NCBI RefSeq assembly: GCF_040183065.1
Contig: NC_091124.1
Location: 61,388,501-61,452,500 of the forward strand
DNA length: 64,000 nucleotides
Source of the DNA: Periplaneta americana
Taxonomy: Eukaryota; Arthropoda; Insecta; Blattodea; Blattidae
Reading direction: 5' to 3'
Part shown: positions 10,815 to 20,757 of the stretch, piece after piece
How positions within the stretch are numbered: the stretch's first letter is position 1
Layout of the letters: each line of letters opens with the position of its first letter
The notes under the pieces: model-generated
Told to the model about the DNA's origin: nothing
What the model saw: the letters and a program-made list of their open reading frames with translations, nothing else
The model's database searches: none
Translations under genes and position numbers: made by a program

Positions 10815-12470
10815 TTAACGAGAATTGTTTGAAAAATATTTCCTTAGTCTATTCTTAAATTGGTTTGATGTCTGACAGTCTGACATTACTCGGTAGGGAA
10901 TTTCAGAGTTGAGAAACAGCCACAATGAAAGAAGATGAGTATGAGGATGTTTGGCAACAAGGATAACGCTGAGAAGTGTAGTGATCGTGTGTCTCGATTA
11001 TGCTGGGTGGATAAATTTTGAAAACGAGATAGACAGGAGTGGAGAAATGCAATATATGAAAGAGGAGGGAAAGTCTGTGGATTTTTCTGTGATCTAGATG
11101 GAGCCAGGACAACATTTCGAGGGATGTGTTATGTGATCAGCCTGGCAAATGCACATTTTATGAACACATTGAAGTCTCTGCGTCAAAGTAACACTTAGAC
11201 CAGTAAACAGAATATCACAGTAATTGAAGTGGCGCATCACGAGTGTTTGCACTAAAATATTTTTCAGGAAAAGGGTAGAAAGTTCTTCAATCGCTTAAAC
11301 AAGTGGATTAGTAAGAATACTTTCTTAGAAGTTTTTGCAACTTGAATGTTCCAATTTAAACTTTTATCCATATAAGGTTCTTCACTTATTCACTGAACGG
11401 AATTTCGGTGCCATTTATTCTAATCGGAGACAGATTTGATATAGTAATAGTGCTTAACAAACGTGAATAACCACAATTATTGACTGTGATTTTTCTGGAT
11501 TTAGTTTAAGTCGGAATTTCCATGTCCATGTCCAAATTGAGTCCAGATCGTCATTAATTTTAGATATTGCATCATTTATTTTGTCAGTGTGGAATTTTAT
11601 GTATACTTGAAGGTCATCTGCATAGAAATGGTGTCGGCAGTACCAGTAGGTACTTTAAAGATTGTAGTTTGTATAGACTGAAAATAATAGAAGGCCGAGA
11701 ACTGATCCCCCCCTAACCTCATGACCTACCAAGAGAAAGAACAATTTCCAGCTATCACACTTTGTTGGCAGCCATTAAGGTGAAAGGCAAACCACAGGAC
11801 ATGTTCTTCTAGGTGTAGGCTTCTGAGTTTACAGATTAACAGGTCAATGTCTACATAAAAACTTTGCTGAAGTCAAGTAAAGTCATTATTGTCAATTTAC
11901 ATTCATCCCGGGCCTCACACAGAGCTTCCTTGACTTTAAATAATGTAACACTTGTATTATGTCTCACCCTGAAACTTGATCGATAAGATTGGAGAAGTTT
12001 GTATTTGTTTAAGTAGTCTGTCAGTTGCTTGTGTACAATGCATTCCAATGCTTTGGATAAGACAGAATGATGATAGGTCTATAGTCATGAGATGTCTGTG
12101 GTTTAGTCTTGGAAAGTAGGTGGACAAAAGTGACTTTCCATTGCTGTGGGCAAGTCGAAATCATAATTGAAGCACTGAAAATGAGAGTCACAGTCGGTAA
12201 TATTACGTCCATTATTTTGTTTAATAACGAAATGTTGACGTGGTCTGGTCCTTCTGCTTTAGTTGTGATTCGTTTCAAGGCTTTCTTTACGTCAGATTGC
12301 GTAATGTACGAAAAGTGAAATTTTTCTCTTGAGAGGATGGTCCATAGGTTAGAGTTCAGAGATTATCTGCTGTTTGTCAATGGAGCTAGGGATTGCAGGG
12401 TGAGTTTTCGTAAAGTGGTAATTGAGATAATCCAGTGAGGTTGAGTTGCAGTCTACCTGGATAATGGTAT
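10815..12470 (-). pseudogene. LINE reverse transcriptase, 5'-truncated and frameshifted
   Basis: Going leftwards: KALKRITTKAEGPDHVNISL with SYPKHWNALY (finger region), VHKQLTDYLNKYKLLQSYRS, TLLDFSKVFM (palm A motif, normally 'DFSKAFD'), a GSVLGPLLFS-like block, then FYADDLQVYI containing the Tyr-Ala-Asp-Asp catalytic motif near 11620, KFRLKLNPEKSQ, and finally SNQFKNRLRKYFSNNSR and a stop at 10815-10817. The order is that of the Jockey/CR1-type LINE ORF2 from mid-RT to the end. Several frameshifts are present and a poly-G/C run near 11706 interrupts it. No endonuclease domain remains, as expected from 5' truncation. Confidence 0.75.
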
Positions 12471-12959
12471 GTATATTGTAAAATTCCCACTAATATCAAA
12501 AATCATTTTACAGCATTTACTCACCTTACAGGATCCTTAGGAAACCTAAAGAATGAGAGTTCTGGCGTTTTCTTCTGGTTGTTGCTACAATTAAAAGCAC
12601 TGCATACTGACCCTTTGCAGGGAGTCATTTTAGGATTAACTTCGTATCAAAATACTGTAGAAAAAGTCTTCTGCAATAAGACTTATTAAGTGTAGTCATG
12701 ACTAACATGTGCTTATTATCTACTGTCTTTTCTGACCAAACTACATAGAACGAAACTTACTGGTCATCACTAATGATTTGAGTTTCGCGACAGTATGATG
12801 TGAGGCTGTGATCACCAGTCTAGATGGAGAACAATAATTATAATCCAGCTGAAAACATGAAGGTATAAACAACGTCCTTCCAGGTAAGAAACTCAAGCAA
12901 AAATTATGACAGAATCACTGGAGAAAACTTCTGGCCAAAGGGAGTCTATGTAAGGCAAT
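12471..12959. other. Unassigned, probably 5' part of LINE-A
   Basis: No readable protein block. It precedes the first recognisable endonuclease codons of LINE-A and may contain its degraded start. Confidence 0.3.
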
Positions 12960-14039
12960 CCATTTTTCATCGACAACAGTTTAATGGAGCATGACTTTGA
13001 GGAGATATCAAATTTAAGCAAATTCCAAGGACATTACTGAAGACTAAGACATTATAATACTAACAGAAACCATGCTAGTAAATATAGTCGATCTACCAGG
13101 CCTTTATGCAGTTCATGCACTCACCCAAGAAAATCAAAGAGGCATGTACCCATCAATGAAGTTTCCTGCTTTTACGAGAGGATTGGGAAACCAATAAAAA
13201 CCCATACAGAAGAAAACATCGTCGTAATTAAAACGAACCATGTATCAATTGTCAGAATCTACATCAGCCCAATATCTACTGTGATGCTATAGAAACAATC
13301 CTGCAAGCTGTCATACATGTAAACCCAAATGACAACAGACATTCAGAGTATCTCCACAGTCAAATGCAAGATAAAATTCGAACATTGGTTCAACAAAGAG
13401 TGTTAGGAGATACATAGGACCAACTGAACGTCCTTCATAGAGGTAGAGCCTCCAAAAAAGGACCTACTGAATTATGCGAAAAAACACAGGATATAAGATT
13501 CTCCTGAAGACAACTAAATCGGAGTATAGCGAAAATGAGGCTAATCTGGCAGCAGAAGACATCTTAAAAAAAAAAAAAAAAAAACTCTTTCTCTGTCCTG
13601 AAAAGAAAACACTTCTTCCATACAAAAGGAATTCACATCCTATACAGAAAATGCACTTCTCACAAAATGGCAAGAAAGCAACAGACTGAACACAAAAAAT
13701 GAAAATAGGAGAGAAGAACTCAAGATCATCCCACCCATTACATGGAAGTGAAGGATGCTACCACACAACTGAAAAATAAAAAGACAGCCAATCCAAATGC
13801 AATCTATAATGAGCACAAAAAGCAATCAGCTGAGCTATTCCTAGACACCTGGACACTGCTGAAGAAATGTTTCTCATCTAGCACCATCCCAGAAGACTGG
13901 AGACACTACGATATCAAAATATTGTACAACGGCAAAGGCAACGTGAATGATCCAAACACAAACAGAGGAAACCCTGGAAACAATAGCTTCACATGCTAAC
14001 GAAAATATTATCAGAGGAATAGTAAGAATACGCTCTACG
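12960..14039 (+). pseudogene. LINE-A, part 1: endonuclease to start of reverse transcriptase
   Basis: The block IILTETMLVNIVDLPGLYAV followed by HALTQENQRGMYP matches, residue for residue in layout, the endonuclease of LINE-B at 57258 onward (NILTETFTTEPAEIPGYNST). Later, 13742-13999 reads VKDATTQLKNKKTANPN, NEHKKQSAELFLDTWTLLKK and STIPEDWRHYDIKILYNGKG, the N-terminal RT region. The frame is broken many times and an A18 run sits at 13565. The LINE continues after the insertions, at 20886-21116, 32200-32310 and 35491-35815. Confidence 0.7.
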
Positions 14040-14420
14040 TTGTTGTTGTTTTCTAATGCCAGGCGTTTGACAATGAAGTCATTTGACCTCTTGCACTCCA
14101 ATATTTTTCAAAGATATTATCATGGCCAGCCACTGAAGCACAGATTTTGAGGTGTTCCGAATCCATTTCTTGGTTTGAGTTGTACAATGGGTAGTTAGGG
14201 GACTGATATATTCCAATTCTATGCAGGTGTTTGGCCAAACAATCATGGCCTGTTACCAATCTAAATGCAGCTGCAGACGATTTTCGTGGTAAATCGGGAA
14301 TTAACTGTGGATTTTGATGCAGAGAGTTCCATTTTTTCCCTTGGGATTGTGTTATCAAATTTTGTTTGTTGAAGTCTAAATATGTAGATTTAATAAATCT
14401 TTTCACAGAGTAATACGTAG
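14040..14420 (-). pseudogene. I-like LINE, 3' terminal part
   Basis: The frame at 14053-14406 reads SSAAAFRLVTGHDCLAKHLH, then RIGIYQSPNYPLYNSNQ and EMDSEHLKICAS, ending WSARGQMTSLSNAWH-stop. This is the C-terminus that follows the RNase H domain of I-type LINEs in insects. The 3' end TTAGAAAACAACAACAA (read on the minus strand) is the CAA-repeat tail, abutting LINE-A at 14039/14040. The reading frame continues on the far side of the gypsy element at 20774-20885, so the LTR element split this sequence. Confidence 0.75.
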
Positions 14421-15166
14421 TGTGATTTTTATTAGTAACAACAATGTAATTTATTCGTCACAACAATAATTCCTTTCTACAATTCACCTTAAACGCTCTC
14501 GTCAACAATTGGATCTTCACTCAACACAGTATTCGTTATAGCACTCCACCGACAACAATGACAATTTACTTGGACTATTACGCACAACAATGAACTGTTA
14601 ATCTTAACTAATATTTACAAAGCACTATTTACAAATCAGAACTACCAGTTCTCAGTTCACAGTTCTTCTATCTCAGTCACTCGAGTTCACGGTATCTCGA
14701 ACCACAGACCTTCAGAGACAGTTCACTGTACTCGAACTCGGGTCCCTCCAACTGCGGTCCACTGCACTCGAACTCAGGCCTTCGGATGCTGACGCAGATG
14801 CGGATGCACACTCGAGTCGAACTCCGGCTGGCTTGCTTGCTCTGGCTTTCTCACTGACTGAATAACTGAAAACTCTAAAACTCTAGTTCGCTGGCGCCTG
14901 CTCTTTTATAGCAAAATCATAGTTGCGAGAACCTTCTACAGGTGTGTAGAGAATTTTCTACATCAACAGACTTCTGGAATAGTCGAGAAGGTCGTTCCAC
15001 ATTCACTGCGTTAAATAGCAGCTGCGCGCGCAGACTCGTCGCGTGACGTAATACACCCTCTCTCTTCTCTCCACCGCGCGACGTCACTCAATGTTCCGTG
15101 GAGCCTGTGCGATCTGCTTTCTTGCGGGACGCTGGTCGTGAGTTCGATTCTCACGTCGCTGTCACA
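14421..15166 (-). repeat. 3' LTR of the gypsy element
   Basis: 746 bp, identical to the 5' LTR except one transition at 14805. In element orientation the end of the LTR holds two AATAAA polyadenylation signals (14428-14433 and 14450-14455). Confidence 0.95.
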
Positions 15167-15179
15167 TTGCCCCCTCCTT
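15167..15179 (-). other. Polypurine tract
   Basis: Read on the minus strand: AAGGAGGGGGCAA directly before the 3' LTR. It primes plus-strand DNA synthesis in LTR retrotransposons. The pol stop codon TAA (15178-15180) overlaps its first bases. Confidence 0.85.
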
Positions 15180-18100
15180 AGGGCTGCTCGTCCCGGGCAG
15201 TCCCTTGGTAGGCTGCTAATCGGTCCAGATGCACCACCATCATCTTCCCTCGAGGTTGTCGCTGGATCCGGTACACCACGTCGTTGATCCGGGTCACCAC
15301 GCGGTATGGTCCATCCCAGGCACGCTGCAGCTTTGGTGATTTCCCTTTGGTCCTGGTAGGTCGATACAGCCACACCAGGTCGCCCTCCTGGAATCCTGCA
15401 GAGTTGGCCAATCTGTCGTAGCGCACCTTCATCCTGTCGCTGGCCATTTTGAGGTGCTCTCTGGCCAGTTGGTGAACTCCATTCAACTTCTCGGTGAGTT
15501 CTGCCACATAGTCAGTTGCTGGCTGGTCGGCGCTGGGTGGCGTGCCAAACAGCAGATCACAGGGCAGGCGCAGCTCTCTCCCGAAGACCATGTTTGCCGG
15601 TGTCATCCCTGTTGTATCGTGGACCGAAGCTCTGTAGGCCAAGAGGAACAGTGGGACTCTGGCATCCCAGTCTCGTTGATGGTTGGACACCACCTTCCGC
15701 AGATGCTCTTCCAAGGTTTTGATGTAGCGTTCCACCATACCATCGGACTGTGGATGGAGGGGAGTGGTCCTGGTTTTATGCACCCCCAGACGCTCGAACA
15801 ATTCTCCCATCAGGTTGGATTCGAAGTTGCGCCCCTGATCGCTATGCAATTCCCGGGGCACCCCGAATCGGCAGATGAAGTTGTCAAGCAGCGCGTCGGC
15901 CACCGTCGAAGCCTCTTGGTTGGGAATCGCGTACACCTCTGGCCATTTTGTGAAGTAATCCATGGCGACTAGCAGGTAGCGGTTCCCGCGATCCGTGACC
16001 GGGAACGGTCCAGCAACGTCGATGGCGATCCTCTCAAAAGGAGCTCCCACGTTGTACTGCTGCATGGCTCCCCTGCTGCGGGTCCTTGGTCCGCGACTGG
16101 CTGCACAGGTGTCGCATCTTCGGCACCATTGTTCCGTGTCGGTTCTCTGATGCAACCAATAGAACCTCTGCCTTAACTTGTCCAGCGTCCTGTTGGCTCC
16201 CAGGTGGCCTCCAGTCACTCCAGCATGAGTCTCCTCCAGCACTTCCTTCACCTTGCTCCTGGGCAGGACAAGTTGTTCTATGTGGGTCCTTCCATCTGCC
16301 GACTCCCAAATCCTCTTCAGGATACCGTCCTTGACAGTGAAGGATTCCCACTGGGCCCAGTAGCTCTTGTAAGTGGTGCTACGGTTGGCGATATCGGCCC
16401 ATACTGGTCTCTGGCCGGACTCCACATCACGTAGTAGCTGTCCAATGTTTGGGTCCTCCAGCTGCTCCCTCCTTATGGCGGCGTTATCCCATCCTGGGCT
16501 CGGCTGGGCGGCAATTGCTCGGACTGCGTGGGCGCCATCCCGCTCTTCTACTTTCAGGCAGTGTTTGCAGCCATCCGGGCACGGACGTCGTGACAGTGCA
16601 TCAGCGTTGGAATGTTTCTTCCCTTGTCGGTGTTCAGAGGTGAAGTTGTACTCCTGCAGACGTTGAACCCAACGGGCGGTCTGCCCCTCCAGATTCTTGA
16701 AGCCCAATAGCCAGGTGAGTGCAGAATGGTCTGTCCTCAGATGGAATTCCTGGCCATACAAATATTTGTGGAAGTGCTTCAGGGCTTCCACAATGGCAAG
16801 AAGTTCTCTACGCGTCACACAATAGTTTCTCTCGCCTTGGATAGTGTTGAAGTAGGTGAAGTAGGCAATCACCCTCTCTTGCCCGTCCTGTTCCTGAGAG
16901 AGTACTCCGCCGATGCCTACGTTGCTAGCGTCAGTGTCGAGCGTGAACTTCCTTCCAGGGATGGGATATCCCAGTACAGGAGCAGTGCAGAGCGCCTCTT
17001 TCAGCGACTGGAAGGATGACTCCGCCTCGTCTGTCCACTGGAATTGTCGTTTCTCCTCGGTCAGCTGGGTTAGAGGCTTAGCGATGTTGGCGTACCCAGC
17101 TACGAACCTTCTGTAATAAGTGCAGAGGCCGAGAAAGCGGCGCAGCTCCTGCTTGTCCCTCGGTCTCGGCCATCCTCTGACGGCTTGTAGCTTCTCTGGG
17201 TCCGTGGCCACTCCGTTGGTCCCTACTACGTGTCCCAAATAGTTGACCTTCTTCTGGAATAGATGACATTTCTTCAGGTTTAACTTCAGTCTGGCTTGTC
17301 GCAGTCTCTCGAACACTTTCCTCAGGTTCAACAGGTGTTCGCCGAAAGTCTTGCCCACCACGATGACGTCATCAAGGTACAGCAAACAGGTGTCGTATGT
17401 CAGGCCTCTCATTACGGACTCCATTAGTCTCTGGAATGTAGCCAGGGCGTTGCAGAGGCCGAACGGCATAACGGTGAACTGCCATAGTCCCTGGCCTGTA
17501 GAGAATGCCGTTTTCTCCTTGTCCTCAGGATGTAGCGCCACCTGCCAGTATCCTGACTTGAGATCCAACGTCGAGAACCACTCTGCTCCGGCCAGAGTGT
17601 CCAAGGTGTCGTCAATTCGTGGAAGGGGAAAGCAATCTTTCCTGGTGACGTCATTCAGTCTTCTATAGTCCACGCAGAAACGCAGGTCCCCATTCTTCTT
17701 CTTCACCAGCACCACAGGTGATGACCAAGGGCTGTCGGATTCCTCGATGACCCCTCTTGCTTTCATGCCCTCCAGTTGGCTGTCAATCTCCCTCTGTTTA
17801 GCTAGAGGGACGCGTCGAGGAGGTTGTCTGATTGGGCGAGCATTTCCGGTGTCGATGCGGTGCTGAACTTTCTCCGTTCTCCCGTAGTCATTTTCAGACA
17901 GACTGAACACGTCCTGAAATTCTGTCAGTAGATCGTGGACTTGTCTTCTTTCTCTTTTGCTTAAATTCGCCGGCAATTCTCGAGCCAGCTCTTTCAGTGA
18001 TGGGTCTAGATCTGGATGTGGTCGGTGACACTCCTCGTTTTCTGCCAGCGACGTCACAGACACCACCGGCTCGACGTTACCTAGTACAGTTCCACTAGGC

Positions 18101-18750
18101 ACCTCCTTGTCCCGATTGGTGACATTCAGGACCCTCGCCGGTACCACCTTCTGATTCGGGAGTAGGGATCTGGCCACATAAGCCCCATCTATCGGAGTTG
18201 TTTGCGAATCGAGGAGCAGGTTTCTCTTCGGCTGTCCGTCCAGTCTTGCCGTCACCACCATCTCGCAGCCTGCTGGGATTGTCACATGATCCTCCAAGGT
18301 GAGTCTGCTGGCCATGGATTGGTCTTCGACGTCTCTCAGGAACACTTCATCCTGACCAAAACGCAGGATACGGCGCCGAACGTCCACCGTTGCATCGAAA
18401 ATCCGCATGGCGTCGAGTCCCAGGATGACGTCTTCAGTGATGTTGGCGACGAACACCCACATCTCCAGTCTCCTCTTTCCCAATGTCAGATCCAGGAAAA
18501 CCTCCTTTTGGATGGGCAGGTTCTCGCCTGAGGCAGTACGTAGCTCATACCGGCGCAGCGGCGTCCTCCCAGGTAGTCCACGCACGACTTCCGGTCTGGC
18601 GATAGTGAGCGACGCCCTGGTGTCTACCAGTACTCTGCATGGGCGGCCTCTTATCCATCCGTCAGCAATCAGCCCATCGTCGCATCTTCTGTTAACCGTC
18701 TTCAAGATCAGCCGAGGGGATGGTGATGACGGCGCCGACGTGCCCCTCAT
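15178..18750 (-). CDS. pol: Gypsy Pol: protease, reverse transcriptase, RNase H, integrase
   Basis: One uninterrupted frame of 1190 codons. Protease near residues 20-120 with the catalytic segment LVDTRASLTIA at 41-51, where the third residue of the Asp-Thr-Gly triad is Arg (residue 45, codon AGG at 18616-18618). RT follows with SPWSSPVVLVKKKNG, LDLKSGYWQV, MPFGLCNALATFQ and the catalytic YLDD at 458-461. RNase H has TDAS (Asp607), Glu649 and Asp674. Integrase has a His842/His849/Cys zinc finger, then Asp911, Asp971 and Glu1007 (D,D-35-E spacing), and ends with a GPY/F module around WDGPYRVV. It replicates the element through cytoplasmic reverse transcription and nuclear insertion. The ATG at 18750 may not be used; the frame is -1 to gag and open upstream, so a Gag-Pol fusion by frameshifting is likely. 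Everything but the protease triad looks intact. Confidence 0.95.
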   Translation of the reverse strand: MRGTSAPSSPSPRLILKTVNRRCDDGLIADGWIRGRPCRVLVDTRASLTIARPEVVRGLPGRTPLRRYELRTASGENLPIQKEVFLDLTLGKRRLEMWVFVANITEDVILGLDAMRIFDATVDVRRRILRFGQDEVFLRDVEDQSMASRLTLEDHVTIPAGCEMVVTARLDGQPKRNLLLDSQTTPIDGAYVARSLLPNQKVVPARVLNVTNRDKEVPSGTVLGNVEPVVSVTSLAENEECHRPHPDLDPSLKELARELPANLSKRERRQVHDLLTEFQDVFSLSENDYGRTEKVQHRIDTGNARPIRQPPRRVPLAKQREIDSQLEGMKARGVIEESDSPWSSPVVLVKKKNGDLRFCVDYRRLNDVTRKDCFPLPRIDDTLDTLAGAEWFSTLDLKSGYWQVALHPEDKEKTAFSTGQGLWQFTVMPFGLCNALATFQRLMESVMRGLTYDTCLLYLDDVIVVGKTFGEHLLNLRKVFERLRQARLKLNLKKCHLFQKKVNYLGHVVGTNGVATDPEKLQAVRGWPRPRDKQELRRFLGLCTYYRRFVAGYANIAKPLTQLTEEKRQFQWTDEAESSFQSLKEALCTAPVLGYPIPGRKFTLDTDASNVGIGGVLSQEQDGQERVIAYFTYFNTIQGERNYCVTRRELLAIVEALKHFHKYLYGQEFHLRTDHSALTWLLGFKNLEGQTARWVQRLQEYNFTSEHRQGKKHSNADALSRRPCPDGCKHCLKVEERDGAHAVRAIAAQPSPGWDNAAIRREQLEDPNIGQLLRDVESGQRPVWADIANRSTTYKSYWAQWESFTVKDGILKRIWESADGRTHIEQLVLPRSKVKEVLEETHAGVTGGHLGANRTLDKLRQRFYWLHQRTDTEQWCRRCDTCAASRGPRTRSRGAMQQYNVGAPFERIAIDVAGPFPVTDRGNRYLLVAMDYFTKWPEVYAIPNQEASTVADALLDNFICRFGVPRELHSDQGRNFESNLMGELFERLGVHKTRTTPLHPQSDGMVERYIKTLEEHLRKVVSNHQRDWDARVPLFLLAYRASVHDTTGMTPANMVFGRELRLPCDLLFGTPPSADQPATDYVAELTEKLNGVHQLAREHLKMASDRMKVRYDRLANSAGFQEGDLVWLYRPTRTKGKSPKLQRAWDGPYRVVTRINDVVYRIQRQPRGKMMVVHLDRLAAYQGTARDEQP

Positions 18751-18764
18751 CGCATCGGCCCCTT

Positions 18765-19994
18765 TTAGTTTTCCTGTGTGTGACCAGATCGGTCACAGTC
18801 CCTCCTCAGGTGTCCAGGCTCGCCGCAGGACCAGCAGGTGGGCACTCCTCGTCTTCGTCGCTCGGGTGATTTCGGTTGACGTTCCTCGACGTCGGCCGCC
18901 GCGACGCTCCTAATCCGGTGCGATGCCGAGACGTTCGCAGTCAACTTGGCTGCCTCCATCCTGAGGGCCGCCGCCAGAGCTGCGTTGATGGTGCGATGCT
19001 CTGCTAAGAGTAGCTGTTGTTTTATTTCCGGGTCTCGAACTCCGCTGCCGAAGGTGTAGGCCGCCTCTCCAGCGATGAAGTCATTAGGTAGGTCCCTGAG
19101 CGCCTTATGGGCCAGTTGTTCCACCGCCATCGCGAATTCTTGCAGGGACTCGCCTGACTGTTGGACCCTCGTTTTCAGTTGGGTCCTGAATGCTGCAGCA
19201 AGTTGATGGTCACCATAACGTCCCTCCAAGGCCGCCATTATCTCAGCGGCTGTCCCATCTTCTGGAACACTGTGAAGAATCTCCGACGCCTGTCCCTGAA
19301 GCGCGGCCAGCAGCTGAGTAGTTTTCTCTGCTGGCGTCCACCCATTGTGCTCTGCGATGGCCTCGAACTGGCGACGGAATATCGCCCAAGACGTCGTACC
19401 GTCGAACTTCGGCGTCTTGACGTTGTGATGTCTGGCTGCAGCCGATGGTTCCGCAGGGCCACTATAGGGAGTCCTCAACTCTGTGGCCGCTTCTTGCATG
19501 GCACGTCGAACCTCCTCGGCAACTATCTGTTTATGTTCTCTAGCCTGGCGATCCACCAACGCGAGGATGTGCTTGTTTTCTACAGCATGTCGGTCCATCA
19601 GCACACACGTTTCCTCTTGACGACGTTCGAGATCGCGGATTTTGCCGTCGAAATGGTCTACCTCCTGTCTCAACTCGGCTACTGTTTCGTTTATAGTTGT
19701 AAAATTCTGGTTTAGTTTATCCAAATCGGCCTTAAGTTCGTCTTTTACGATGGCGACAATTCCATCTACGTGGGCCGAAACGCTTTCAATTTGCGTAGTG
19801 ACGTCATCTTTCACTCCGCTTATGTCACTTTTCATCTCTGTTTTCACTTCACTTATGTCACTTTTCATCTCCGTTTTCACATCACTTATGTCGTTCTTGA
19901 CCTCACTGATATCGTTCTTCATTTCTGCTTTTACTGCACTTAAGTCGTTTTTCAGTTCCGCGATGGCTTGCAGGATCAGCTGTAGGTTCTCCAT
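18765..19994 (-). CDS. gag: Gypsy Gag with coiled coil and CCHC zinc knuckle
   Basis: An open frame of about 409 codons from the ATG at 19992-19994 (start MENLQLILQAIAEL). An ATG four codons earlier overlaps the primer-binding site and is less likely. The N-terminal third is a charged coiled coil built of 11-residue repeats (KTEMKSDISEV type). The central part (TPKFDGTTSWAIFRRQFE) is the capsid-like region, with LQEFAMAVEQLAHKA further on. The C-terminus is basic and has one zinc knuckle CWSCGEPGHLRRDC, which packages RNA. The stop TAA lies 14 bases before the first pol ATG. Typical single-knuckle Ty3/gypsy Gag architecture with an unusually long coiled coil. Confidence 0.9.
   Translation of the reverse strand: MENLQLILQAIAELKNDLSAVKAEMKNDISEVKNDISDVKTEMKSDISEVKTEMKSDISGVKDDVTTQIESVSAHVDGIVAIVKDELKADLDKLNQNFTTINETVAELRQEVDHFDGKIRDLERRQEETCVLMDRHAVENKHILALVDRQAREHKQIVAEEVRRAMQEAATELRTPYSGPAEPSAAARHHNVKTPKFDGTTSWAIFRRQFEAIAEHNGWTPAEKTTQLLAALQGQASEILHSVPEDGTAAEIMAALEGRYGDHQLAAAFRTQLKTRVQQSGESLQEFAMAVEQLAHKALRDLPNDFIAGEAAYTFGSGVRDPEIKQQLLLAEHRTINAALAAALRMEAAKLTANVSASHRIRSVAAADVEERQPKSPERRRRGVPTCWSCGEPGHLRRDCDRSGHTQEN
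18768..18774 (-). promoter_or_regulatory. Possible -1 frameshift site between gag and pol
   Basis: Read on the minus strand the last gag codons are GGAAAAC directly before TAA. Pol lies in the -1 frame, which is open across this site. A slip here from GAA-AAC to GGA-AAA would allow Gag-Pol synthesis. It is not a perfect X-XXY-YYZ heptamer, so this is a suggestion only. Confidence 0.35.
19819..19938 (-). repeat. 33-bp tandem repeat inside gag
   Basis: Units at 19819-19851, 19852-19884 and 19906-19938, with a 21-bp partial unit between the last two. Each encodes an 11-residue Glu/Lys/Asp/Ser unit, a hendecad coiled-coil period. The period is a multiple of three, so copy number can change without breaking gag. 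Confidence 0.85.
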
Positions 19995-20004
19995 TGTCGA
20001 TAAC

Positions 20005-20022
20005 ATCCCACTTCTGACACCA
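20005..20022 (-). other. Primer-binding site for tRNA-Leu
   Basis: The plus strand reads ATCCCACTTCTGACACCA, identical to the 3' end of animal tRNA-Leu(CAG) including CCA. One base separates it from the 5' LTR. This primes minus-strand synthesis. Confidence 0.9.
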
Positions 20023-20505
20023 ATGTGATTTTTATTAGTAACAACAATGTAATTTATTCGTCACAACAATAATTCCTTTCTACAATTCACCTTAAACGCT
20101 CTCGTCAACAATTGGATCTTCACTCAACACAGTATTCGTTATAGCACTCCACCGACAACAATGACAATTTACTTGGACTATTACGCACAACAATGAACTG
20201 TTAATCTTAACTAATATTTACAAAGCACTATTTACAAATCAGAACTACCAGTTCTCAGTTCACAGTTCTTCTATCTCAGTCACTCGAGTTCACGGTATCT
20301 CGAACCACAGACCTTCAGAGACAGTTCACTGTACTCGAACTCGGGTCCCTCCAACTGCGGTCCACTGCACTCGAACTCAGGCCTTCGGATGCTGACGCAG
20401 ATGCGGACGCACACTCGAGTCGAACTCCGGCTGGCTTGCTTGCTCTGGCTTTCTCACTGACTGAATAACTGAAAACTCTAAAACTCTAGTTCGCTGGCGC
20501 CTGCT

Positions 20506-20513
20506 CTTTTATA
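20506..20513 (-). promoter_or_regulatory. TATA box of the gypsy promoter
   Basis: TATAAAAG read on the minus strand, inside CTATAAAAGAGCAGG. A TCAGT arthropod-type initiator lies 40-55 bp downstream (20455-20472), somewhat farther than the usual 30 bp, so the exact start site is open. The same box is in the other LTR. Confidence 0.6.
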
Positions 20514-20740
20514 GCAAAATCATAGTTGCGAGAACCTTCTACAGGTGTGTAGAGAATTTTCTACATCAACAGACTTCTGGAATAGTCGAGAAGGTCGTTC
20601 CACATTCACTGCGTTAAATAGCAGCTGCGCGCGCAGACTCGTCGCGTGACGTAATACACCCTCTCTCTTCTCTCCACCGCGCGACGTCACTCAATGTTCC
20701 GTGGAGCCTGTGCGATCTGCTTTCTTGCGGGACGCTGGTC

Positions 20741-20757
20741 GTGAGTTCGATTCTCAC
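20741..20757 (+). repeat. tRNA T-arm-like hairpin in the LTR end
   Basis: GTGAG-TTCGATT-CTCAC: a perfect 5-bp stem with a 7-base loop of T-loop type, extendable by one C-G pair. It occurs also at 15138-15154 in the other LTR, on the strand opposite to the element's transcript. It resembles an RNA polymerase III B box. Confidence 0.55.

Noticed and set aside
15454-19715. Several long plus-strand open frames opposite gag and pol
   Set aside because: They lie antisense to a clearly coding, high-GC Pol/Gag frame and have no family motif; they are by-products of GC-rich codons on the other strand.
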